Shown: positions 27,293 to 34,828 of the stretch, piece by piece | How positions within the stretch are numbered: position 1 is the stretch's first letter | Layout of the letters: the number at the start of each line of letters is the position of its first letter | DNA from: Pirellulales bacterium | GTDB lineage: Bacteria; Planctomycetota; Planctomycetia; Pirellulales; JAEUIK01 | Length of the DNA stretch: 64,000 bases | Assembly: GCA_019694455.1 (NCBI GenBank) | Contig: JAIBBY010000004.1 | Location: 1-64,000, forward strand | Direction: 5' to 3' | Notes under the pieces: generated by a model | What the model was told of the DNA's origin: nothing | The model's database searches: none | Seen by the model: only the letters and a program-made list of their open reading frames with translations | Made by a program: the position numbers and the translations under genes

Positions 27293-27709
27293 TTATTGCA
27301 GGAACTGGATGCACCAGTAGACCGAGCCATTCGACGCCGTATACGCCGCGGCGCCCACGCGACTGTAACTGGCGTTGAGCATGTTGGCACGATGCCCTGG
27401 CGAATTCATCCAAGACTGCACCGCCTCGCCAGTCGACTGCTGACCCATGGCGATGTTCTCCGCCACGGGGGCTGAAGTGTGCTGCAGATTGTGTGAACGT
27501 GTCATCCAGGCGGCGTGCCGGCGCGCCGAGCGCAGCAAATGCCAGTCGATTCGCAGCGGGCGCAGACCATGCCGCGCGCGAACCGCATTAGTCTTGTCGA
27601 TCAATCCTTGTTCCACCGAGTGAAGAGCCGGCGCGGCGGGCGCCGGAGTGGCCGATTTGGCATCGGGAGCGTTGGCTAGCACGCTGGCTAGCACAAGACT
27701 TGCAAGCAT
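27293..27709 (-). CDS. Secreted CAP-domain (SCP-like) protein
   Basis: A 138-residue protein. After a short signal peptide (MLASLVLASVLANA) comes one CAP domain. Motifs include NAVRARHGLRPLRIDWHLLRSARRHAAWM, ENIAMGQQSTGEAVQSWMNSPGHRANML and a final YWCIQFLQ, with the His/Glu pairs of the CAP cavity preserved. Bacterial CAP proteins are extracellular, and their activities are mostly unknown. ATG 27707-27709 is preceded by GAGGAGG, a very strong ribosome binding site. It is a single gene, 43 bases upstream of the ATP-grasp gene on the same strand. Confidence 0.9.
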   Translation of the reverse strand: MLASLVLASVLANAPDAKSATPAPAAPALHSVEQGLIDKTNAVRARHGLRPLRIDWHLLRSARRHAAWMTRSHNLQHTSAPVAENIAMGQQSTGEAVQSWMNSPGHRANMLNASYSRVGAAAYTASNGSVYWCIQFLQ

Positions 27710-28088
27710 GGGACCTCCTCAATTGCAAGCAGGGAAAGAAATTAGGAACCAACGGGGGGCGTTCGTAGGCTGCGTCCGTGTGAGGTAGCCGACGATGGGG
27801 TTGGTTGCCCGGCGAGCGGTTCCGTCGCTCACCACAGGTGGGGCTCTGCATAAAATACAGAGAGTTTACGGGCAGGTCGGCTAACATAACCGACCAGGCG
27901 ATTGCCGCAAGGGGCCGGCGGTTATTGATTCAGCGCCTGATGCGAGTAACCCTTTGAACCGCTTGAATTTGTGCCGGTGTTTGATATCGTCGGTGGCCGC
28001 CCCTAGTTGAGCGCAAAGCGCGGCTCGCGGGCCGATTCACTTCGATGATCATAGGCGGATTGCAGCCTTCACGCACGGGAGAAGCACT
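27710..28088. other. Divergent promoter region of the CAP and fae genes
   Basis: A stretch of 379 bases without a gene. It contains a short inverted repeat at 27875-27895 (GGTCGG, nine-base loop, CCGACC), which could be an operator. An AT-rich stretch near 27850-27865 (TAAAATACAG) may hold a promoter. No RNA gene is visible. Confidence 0.4.
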
Positions 28089-28586
28089 ATGTCGATGTAC
28101 GTTGGAGAAGCACTGGTTGGCGACGGCAACGAGATCGCCCATATCGATCTCTTGATTGGCAACAAGGAGGGGCCGGTCGGCGTGGCGTTCGCCAACGCGC
28201 TGGCTCGTCAGAGCGAAGGGCACTCCAATCTGCTGGCGGTGCTTACCCCGAATCTGGCGGTCAAACCGTCTACGGTCATGATCACCAAAGTCACCATCAA
28301 AGGCATGCGTCAGGCGGTGCAAATGTTCGGCCCAGCGCAGGCAGCGGTCGCCAAGGCGGTGGCCGACTCGGTGGCGGACAACGTCATTCCCAAGGACAAG
28401 GCTGAAGACTTGGTGATTGTCTGCGGCGTGTTCATTCACCCAGGCGCCGAGGACAACAAGAAGATTTACCAGTACAACTACCAGGCCACCAAGGACGCCA
28501 TTAGCAACGCGATGCGCGGCAAGCCGACGGTTGACGAGATGATCGCCGGCAAGGACAAGGCCGATCATCCGTTCAAGGGATTTTAG
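28089..28586 (+). CDS. fae: Formaldehyde-activating enzyme
   Basis: A 165-residue protein of normal family length. It has the conserved start YVGEALVGDGNEIAHIDLLIG with catalytic His18, EGPVGVAFANALARQSEGHSNLLAV, KPSTVMITKVTIKGMRQA and the C-terminal NAMRGKPTVDEMIAGKDKADHPFKGF. Fae condenses formaldehyde with tetrahydromethanopterin to give methylene-H4MPT in the cytosol. The next gene encodes the following dehydrogenase, so this is a formaldehyde oxidation or detoxification module. GGGAGA precedes the ATG at good spacing. Confidence 0.97.
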   Translation: MSMYVGEALVGDGNEIAHIDLLIGNKEGPVGVAFANALARQSEGHSNLLAVLTPNLAVKPSTVMITKVTIKGMRQAVQMFGPAQAAVAKAVADSVADNVIPKDKAEDLVIVCGVFIHPGAEDNKKIYQYNYQATKDAISNAMRGKPTVDEMIAGKDKADHPFKGF

Positions 28587-28656
28587 TGCTCGAAGTTGGC
28601 CACGCTGCCGGCCGAGGGTAAGTCCTCGGCCGGCGCATTTGTACCTGGCGGCAACG

Positions 28657-29523
28657 ATGGGCAAGCCGAAGATTCTGGTTCAACTCGACACCGATCCACT
28701 GGCCAGCGTCTTCGACGGCGTGGTGGCGGTCGACGCCGGCGTCGACCATCTCTTTGCCCGATCGGGCGTGACAGCCGACAATGTCCGCGACCAGGTGTTT
28801 GGCGCCATCTTCACGCGCGGACCCGAGGATCTGCGGCACACTGCAATCTTCATCGGGGGCTCGAACGTCGCGGCTGGCGAGACGCTATTGGCCGAGATTC
28901 GCCGCGCGTTTTTCGGCCCCATGCGGGTCTCGGCGATGATCGACTCGAATGGCGCCAACACCACGGCCGCCGCCGCCGTGCTTGCCGCCGGCAGGCATGT
29001 TGATCTCGCTTCGACCAGCGCGCTGGTGCTGGGGGGGACGGGTCCGGTCGGCCAGCGCGTGGCGCGCTTGTTGGCTCGCGAGGGCACGCAGGTTCGTGTT
29101 GGTTCGCGCGATGTCGCTCGCGCTCAAGTGGTCGTCGATCAGTTAACCACCGCGATTCCCGGCGCCCGACTTGCCGCAGTCGCCGCGAGCAATAGCGCTG
29201 CCGCACTGGCGGCGCGCGGCGGCGCGCTGTTGGTGATCGCCGCCGGCGCCGCCGGCGCTGAACTGCTTGGCGCGGCCGATCGCGCCCTGGCGAAGTCGCT
29301 GGAAGTCGCCATCGACTTGAATGCTGTTCCGCCGGTGGGACTGGCGGGCATCGAGTCGACCGACTACGCCAAAACGCGCGACGGCGTGGTCGCTTACGGC
29401 GCTATTGGCATCGGCCGCACGAAAATGAAGATTCACAAGCGGGCTGTACAAGCGCTCTTCGACGCCAACAACCTGGTGCTCGACGCCGAGGAGATTTTCG
29501 CCATCGGCCGCGAACTGGAATAA
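28657..29523 (+). CDS. NAD(P)-dependent methylene-tetrahydromethanopterin dehydrogenase
   Basis: A 288-residue protein similar to MtdB. The N-terminal half has VVAVDAGVDHLF, IFTRGPEDLRHTAIFIGGSN. A nucleotide-binding loop follows (LVLGGTGPVGQRVARLLAREG), then IDLNAVPPVGLAGIES, characteristic of the family. It oxidises methylene-H4MPT to methenyl-H4MPT, the step after Fae. I cannot distinguish MtdB from MtdC-type proteins from sequence alone. ATG 28657 is preferred to an upstream TTG at 28639. It follows fae by 70 bases, probably in one transcript. Confidence 0.9.
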   Translation: MGKPKILVQLDTDPLASVFDGVVAVDAGVDHLFARSGVTADNVRDQVFGAIFTRGPEDLRHTAIFIGGSNVAAGETLLAEIRRAFFGPMRVSAMIDSNGANTTAAAAVLAAGRHVDLASTSALVLGGTGPVGQRVARLLAREGTQVRVGSRDVARAQVVVDQLTTAIPGARLAAVAASNSAAALAARGGALLVIAAGAAGAELLGAADRALAKSLEVAIDLNAVPPVGLAGIESTDYAKTRDGVVAYGAIGIGRTKMKIHKRAVQALFDANNLVLDAEEIFAIGRELE

Positions 29524-29560
29524 GCGGCGCCGCGCTCGCCGTGTCTCAAGGCGATCTGCC

Positions 29561-30565
29561 GTGTTTCCTCTACCTCCTCACCAACAGCTCGCCGCAATCA
29601 GCAAATGGCCGGTGGTGGGAGAGCGCTCGTCGGTCGATGCCGACGGGCAGTGGACTGTGGACGTCGCTGGGCTGGTGGAGCGGCCACAGACTTTCACCCT
29701 GGCTCAATTGGCGGCGCTGCCGTGGCAAGACCTGGTGACCGACATTCACTGCGTCACCCGCTGGTCGAAGCGGGCAATGCGGTTTGGCGGAGTGCCGCTA
29801 GCCGACGTGCTCGATCGCTGCGGGGCGCTGCCCGAGGCGCGATTCGTGTCGTTCGTGGCGCGCACCGAGCGACGGCATAGCACATCGCTCCCTTTGGCGC
29901 AGGCGCTTGCGCTGGGCACGCTATTGGCCATGCAGCACGAAGACAGGCCGATTGCCGCCGAACATGGCGGACCGGTTCGCACGATCGCGCCGGGACGCTA
30001 CTTCTACAAGAGCTTGAAGTGGCTCGCCCGGATCGAGCTATTGAGCGAAGATCGCCTGGGCTATTGGGAGGCCGAGGCCGGCTATCACAACGTGGCCGAC
30101 CCCTGGCGCGAAGAGCGCTTCATCGCCTCCTTGCTCACGCGACAAGACGCCGCGCGGCTGCTCTCGACCCGCGATGTCTCGGGTCGCGAATTGTTGGGTT
30201 TGTCCGCCGCGGGACTGGCGCTGCCCGGACTGGCGGCTCGACAAGCGATCTTGCGAAACGCCGACTTTAGCGGTTGTGATCTTGCCGGGGCCGACTTCAC
30301 GGGCGCGAACCTTTCGGGCTCACGCTTCGTGGATGCCCAATTGCGGGGCGCGACATTCGCCAACTCGCAACTCGAAGGGGTCGATTTCGCCAGCGCCGAT
30401 CTCACGGGCTGTAACTTGGCGGGCGCTTCGCTCCTGGGCGCCAGTTTCGGCGACGAGGACCGGCCTGCGCGGCTCGATCGCACGACGCGCTTTGGCCACG
30501 GCGCGCTCGACGACCTGGCGCCGACACAACAAGCATTGGTGCGCGCTAGGACCGTTCCAGATTGA
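29561..30565 (+). CDS. Molybdopterin-dependent oxidoreductase fused to pentapeptide repeats
   Basis: A 334-residue protein. Residues about 10-170 are a sulfite-oxidase/YedY-like molybdopterin domain. It contains WTVDVAGLVERPQTFTLAQLAALP, the candidate molybdenum-ligand Cys in DIHCVTRWSK and the terminal PGRYFYKSLKWLARIEL. Residues about 225-305 form pentapeptide repeats (A/S-D/N-F/L pattern, for example LRNADFSGCDLAGADFTGANLSG), a right-handed beta helix. I do not know this fusion from a characterised protein. It starts at GTG 29561 and lacks a signal peptide, unlike YedY. It lies 37 bases after the methylene-H4MPT dehydrogenase and overlaps the end of the convergent TMTC-like gene by 20 bases. 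Confidence 0.78.
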   Translation: MFPLPPHQQLAAISKWPVVGERSSVDADGQWTVDVAGLVERPQTFTLAQLAALPWQDLVTDIHCVTRWSKRAMRFGGVPLADVLDRCGALPEARFVSFVARTERRHSTSLPLAQALALGTLLAMQHEDRPIAAEHGGPVRTIAPGRYFYKSLKWLARIELLSEDRLGYWEAEAGYHNVADPWREERFIASLLTRQDAARLLSTRDVSGRELLGLSAAGLALPGLAARQAILRNADFSGCDLAGADFTGANLSGSRFVDAQLRGATFANSQLEGVDFASADLTGCNLAGASLLGASFGDEDRPARLDRTTRFGHGALDDLAPTQQALVRARTVPD

Positions 30566-32633
30566 TGTCGCGCGGGCTCTCTCGGTAGGTCCGGTCGGCG
30601 AGATAACTCTCGTAGTGCTGCTCGATTTCGTGTGCAAACTCCTCGTCCTTGTCAAAGCGCGCTCGTTCCATCGCCTTGCGGGCAAAGTGTCGCGCCTGAT
30701 CAAAGTCTCCCACTTCCGCGTAGGCGGCGGCCAGCGTGTCGAGCGCCAAGGCGTTGCGGCTGTGCGTGTTCTCGACCGCGAATTTTGCCAGTCGCACCGC
30801 CTCGGGGCCGTTGCGCAGGTCGGGCTCGGGGTTGAGCGAATACACGCGACTGAGCACCACCGAGAGATAGGCATCGAGCGGATTGTGCTTGAGCGCCAAT
30901 TGGATGTTCTTCACCGCCTCGCGCACATTGCCTTGGCGCAGTTCCATCAAGGCCAAGGTGCCCACAAAGTCGTAGTTCTCCGGACTGAGCCGCCGCGCCT
31001 TTAACAAGTACTCGCGGGCTTTGTCGAAGTCGTCGAGTTTGATGTAGGTGCGGCCCACCTCCCAATACATTTTGGCGGTTTCGTGCCCTTCTTCGGCGGC
31101 GGTCAAAAAGTCGTGAATGGCGAGCTTGGGTTCTCCTTCGCCGCGCAAGAGCAATCCGCGATTATGACGTGCCAGACCGTTGTTTGGCGCAAACTTGAGC
31201 GCCATGGTCAGGTTGTGCAGCGCGTGCTCCACATTTTCCTTGCCGGGCGTTGCTACCAGCATCCAGCCAGTGGCGCGCCCGACGTAGGCGGGGTAGTTGC
31301 GCCGCGTGACCTCGATCGAGTGCGAAAAAAGCGTGATCGTGTCCTTCCAGTAGCCCACCTGCCAATAGGTGAGCACCGACAGCCAAGCCAGCCAAGCGAC
31401 GCATCCCGCCGCCAGCGCCGGCGTCAAGCGCGGGAACCGCCGCGCCACGTCGCGCAGACTGTAGGCCACGCCAATGAAGATGCCGATCAGTGGAATGTAG
31501 CTGTAGCGATCGGCCATCGATTGGCTGCCCACCTGCACCAGGCCGATTACCGGGATCAAAGTGCCGAGATACCAGAGCCAGCCCACCAGCCAATAGGGGT
31601 AGCGTTGCCGCAGCGCCACGATGACGCTGGTGACCAGCACCAGTCCCACGCCCCCCATGAAGGCTTGGAAAAAGGTGAGCGGCCGCGCGTCGATCGGATA
31701 TGGCACCGCCAGCCCTACCGGCCAGATCGTTTTGGCGATGTAGGCATTGTACGACATGAGCACGTTCACCACTCGGGCGTCGAGCGGCAGCAAGTCTAGC
31801 CGCGCCACCGCCTCTTGCGAACCTTGCGCCAGCAGCGTGATGACCGCGAACAGCCCAATGAGCGCGAAGAACGGGATCTTTTCCCAGCACAAATGGCGAA
31901 CTCGCCGCCAAAAGTCTGGCGCAAGCAGCGCATCGACCTCGAAGCGCGCTAGCGGCCAATAATCCAACAGCAACAGCACAAAGGGCAGCGTCACCACCAT
32001 CGGTTTGGACAACAAGCCCAGCGTCAGCAGCACGCACGCGGCCAAGTACCAGCGATGCGATTGCCGGCGCGCCGGGCTGCGCACATAGCTTACATAGGCA
32101 TGCATGGTCGCCAGCCAGAAGAAGGTGCTCAGCACATCCTTGCGTTCGGAAGCCCAGGCCACCGACTCGACATGCAGCGGATGGCAGCAAAAGAGCGCCG
32201 CCACCAGAGCGCTCGCCCAGATCGAACTGGTGATCCGCTGCAATAACCAAAACAACAAGAGCGTGTCGAGGCCATGCCAGATCACCGAAACCAAATGGTG
32301 CCACGGCGCCACGCCGCCAAACAGCTCGTAATCGAGCATGTGCGAAAGCATCGTCAACGGGTGCCAGTTGGCGGCCACGACATAAGTGGGCGAAAACGCC
32401 GTGACCAAATTGCTCCAGGTCAAACCCTGCTGCACCTCCGGATTGCGAAACAGGTAAAGGTGATCGTCGTATTGGATGAACTCGTGGTTATCCCAGAACG
32501 TGCGCCCATACAGGCCGCAAGTGAGCGCGACCAGCGCAAGGCAAATGATTGTCCCCCAGAGGGCGTTATGATGGCCGTGAGGGCGCGAAGCGCTTCGCGC
32601 TGCCGTTCCCGTAAGTTGTGGGTTCTGGTGCAT
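30546..32633 (-). CDS. TMTC-like GT-C membrane protein with TPR tail, copy 1
   Basis: A 695-residue protein with about ten transmembrane helices (residues 20-440) and a tetratricopeptide tail (about 470-670). The first loop has the acidic pair YDDHLYLFRNPEV. Further motifs are NWHPLTMLSHMLDYELFG, HPLHVESVAWASERKDVLSTFFW and YSYIPLIGIF. These are hallmarks of the TMTC-type GT-C proteins, which in eukaryotes transfer mannose from a lipid donor to proteins. In bacteria the activity is unproven. I chose ATG 32631-32633. An upstream ATG at 32714 would overlap the spacer after copy 2. It is the last of three tandem paralogues. Confidence 0.85.
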   Translation of the reverse strand: MHQNPQLTGTAARSASRPHGHHNALWGTIICLALVALTCGLYGRTFWDNHEFIQYDDHLYLFRNPEVQQGLTWSNLVTAFSPTYVVAANWHPLTMLSHMLDYELFGGVAPWHHLVSVIWHGLDTLLLFWLLQRITSSIWASALVAALFCCHPLHVESVAWASERKDVLSTFFWLATMHAYVSYVRSPARRQSHRWYLAACVLLTLGLLSKPMVVTLPFVLLLLDYWPLARFEVDALLAPDFWRRVRHLCWEKIPFFALIGLFAVITLLAQGSQEAVARLDLLPLDARVVNVLMSYNAYIAKTIWPVGLAVPYPIDARPLTFFQAFMGGVGLVLVTSVIVALRQRYPYWLVGWLWYLGTLIPVIGLVQVGSQSMADRYSYIPLIGIFIGVAYSLRDVARRFPRLTPALAAGCVAWLAWLSVLTYWQVGYWKDTITLFSHSIEVTRRNYPAYVGRATGWMLVATPGKENVEHALHNLTMALKFAPNNGLARHNRGLLLRGEGEPKLAIHDFLTAAEEGHETAKMYWEVGRTYIKLDDFDKAREYLLKARRLSPENYDFVGTLALMELRQGNVREAVKNIQLALKHNPLDAYLSVVLSRVYSLNPEPDLRNGPEAVRLAKFAVENTHSRNALALDTLAAAYAEVGDFDQARHFARKAMERARFDKDEEFAHEIEQHYESYLADRTYRESPRDINLERS

Positions 32634-32715
32634 GCGGCGTGCTGAGTGGTGGAGGATGTTTCCACTGTAACCCAAGCGCGCCCGCCGGAGCAGTCCGCCT
32701 GAGCGGCGAGTCAAG

Positions 32716-34815
32716 CTACTTGCGCGTTGTGTCTAGCCAATCATCGAACAAATCGAAGATGGCAAGCGCTGGAATGGCGGTAAGTTCTTCTCTCACCTGT
32801 TCGCTGCGGCGAAAGGCCGCTAAATGGGCTTGAATCGCGCTCGCGGTATCGAGTTCCTTCTCCTTTTGAGCCAAGGCCAGCGCGCGCTCGGCCGAGGCAA
32901 TTGCCGCAGTGGAATCTCCGGTTGCAGCCTGCGCCATTGCCAGGGTGTCGAACCAATAGGGTCGCGGCTCCTTGGTACGTCCGATAGCCGCCTCGATCTT
33001 ATTGCGAGCAGCCTGGGCGCGATCGCTGTCGGCGTCCGCCAGATCGATTCGCGCCAGCATGATGTTCACGCTCGGCTCCGTGGGGCGCAGCGCGTGCGCG
33101 CGCTGGAAAAAGTCGATCGCCCCTGGTACGTCGCCAGCATCTTTAGCTAATACACCCAGCCAGACGAGCGCGCGAAACTCCTCGGGATTGTGCTTCAGCG
33201 CGGCTTGCAGGTTTTGGCGGGCGTCGGTGGCCTGACCGAGTCGCGATTGGGCAATGCCGATGTCGGTGAGCGTTTCGTGGGGAGCATAGCCTAACTGCAA
33301 TGAGCGCGACAGCGGTTCAATCGCGTCGGCCCAGCGGTGCTGCGCCAATAGCACGCGCCCTTTACACTGCCAAGCCATCCCATGATTGGGATCGAGTCGC
33401 AGCGCCGCGCTGACCGCCTCCAGCGCGTGCGGCAGATCACCATCGGAAAAGTAGCCGGTGGCCAGCGCGTAGGCGGCGGTGAAGTTGTTCGGTTCCACTC
33501 GCCAAGTGTGACGAAAGAGCGTGATTGTATTACGCCAATGACCCACTTGGACACAGGTGAGCGCCGCCAGCGCCACGAGCCACGCGCCCACCAGACCCAG
33601 CCACAGACGGGTCTGAGTTCGTGATTCGCTGCCGGCGAGAAAATCGCGCAAACCCCAGGCCGCGATGATGGACAGTCCCACCAGCGGCACATAAGTGTAG
33701 CGATCGGCCATGGCCTGTATGCCGACCTGCACCAGACCGATCACCGGCACCAGCGTGCCGAGATACCAAAACCAGCCCACCGGGAGATAAGGGAATCGCC
33801 GCCCCCAGCGAATCACCAGATAGGTCACCACGCCGATGCCGACGCTACCCAGCACCAGCGAGATCGGCGTCAGCGCGCGGCCGCTGAATTCGTAAGGGTT
33901 GACCAGGCCCGTCGGCCAAACCGTCTTGGTGAGGTACTGATTGTAGGAGTGGACCGCGTTCATGACGCGCGCATACAGCGGCAGTCGGCTAGTGGTCACG
34001 ACGGCGCCCGACAGCGCTTGCGCGTTGAGCGTCAGGGCAATCGACGCCAACGAGGCGGCCAGAAGCGGAACCTTCTCCAGGATCAGTCGCCCTAGCGATC
34101 GACGCCAAGCCGAGTCGTACGGCGCCAAAAAAGTGATTCGATCGAGTGGCCAATAATCCAAAAGCAGCAGCGTGAACGGAAGCGTCACCACCATGGGCTT
34201 GGACAAGAGGCCCAGCATCGCGCAGATCAGCACCCCCAGATACCACCAGCGCGAGCCGCGGGCGTAGAACGTGTAAAACCCAATCGCCAGAAACCAAAAA
34301 AAAGTGCTCAGCACGTCCTTGCGTTCGGCGACCCAAGCGACCGACTCCACATGCAGTGGGTGCCATGCGAATAGCGCCGCCGCCAGCGCGCTGGGCCATA
34401 GATTTCCGGTCATCCGCTCGAGCACCACCAGCAGCAACATCGCGTTGATGATGTGGAAAACGAGGTTGGTCAGGTGATGTCCCCATGCCTCGTCAACGCC
34501 GTATAACTCGGCATCGAGCATGTGCGAGAGCACCGTGATCGGATGATAGTTGCCCACCACCGGATATGCGGGTGAGAACGCCTTGGCAACGTTGTGCCAT
34601 GACCATCCCTCGGAGACGAGCGGATTGTGGGTGACGTAGTGCGGATCGTCGTACAGCACAAAGTCGTGTCGGTCCCAGACCATGCGACCAAACGTCAGGG
34701 CTGTGACCAATGCCAGCGCGCCGGCCACTGCCAGCAACGTGAAACGCCCATGCGCGTGGCGCGCAGCGTCGCGCGCGGCTCGTTGCATCGCTTTCGTCGG
34801 TTGCGTCTGACCCAT
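32716..34815 (-). CDS. TMTC-like GT-C membrane protein with TPR tail, copy 2
   Basis: A 699-residue paralogue of its two neighbours with the same order: YDDPHYVTHNPLVSEGWSW, HPITVLSHMLDAELYG, HPLHVESVAWVAERKDVLSTFFW, LLDYWPLDRI and YTYVPLVGLS within a polytopic half, then about six TPR units (MAWQCKGRVLLAQHRWADAIEPLSRSL and later). The start ATG 34813-34815 lies 13 bases after the stop of copy 3. That close spacing implies one transcript. The loop residues thought to be catalytic (DD and HxLHxESVAW) are kept, so all three copies may be active. Confidence 0.85.
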   Translation of the reverse strand: MGQTQPTKAMQRAARDAARHAHGRFTLLAVAGALALVTALTFGRMVWDRHDFVLYDDPHYVTHNPLVSEGWSWHNVAKAFSPAYPVVGNYHPITVLSHMLDAELYGVDEAWGHHLTNLVFHIINAMLLLVVLERMTGNLWPSALAAALFAWHPLHVESVAWVAERKDVLSTFFWFLAIGFYTFYARGSRWWYLGVLICAMLGLLSKPMVVTLPFTLLLLDYWPLDRITFLAPYDSAWRRSLGRLILEKVPLLAASLASIALTLNAQALSGAVVTTSRLPLYARVMNAVHSYNQYLTKTVWPTGLVNPYEFSGRALTPISLVLGSVGIGVVTYLVIRWGRRFPYLPVGWFWYLGTLVPVIGLVQVGIQAMADRYTYVPLVGLSIIAAWGLRDFLAGSESRTQTRLWLGLVGAWLVALAALTCVQVGHWRNTITLFRHTWRVEPNNFTAAYALATGYFSDGDLPHALEAVSAALRLDPNHGMAWQCKGRVLLAQHRWADAIEPLSRSLQLGYAPHETLTDIGIAQSRLGQATDARQNLQAALKHNPEEFRALVWLGVLAKDAGDVPGAIDFFQRAHALRPTEPSVNIMLARIDLADADSDRAQAARNKIEAAIGRTKEPRPYWFDTLAMAQAATGDSTAAIASAERALALAQKEKELDTASAIQAHLAAFRRSEQVREELTAIPALAIFDLFDDWLDTTRK

Positions 34816-34828
34816 GGGCGGCGTTTGC

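Noticed and set aside
27930-28664. A 244-codon minus-strand open frame opposite fae
   Set aside because: It mirrors the codon periodicity of fae, which is a certain gene. High-GC coding strands often leave the complementary frame open.
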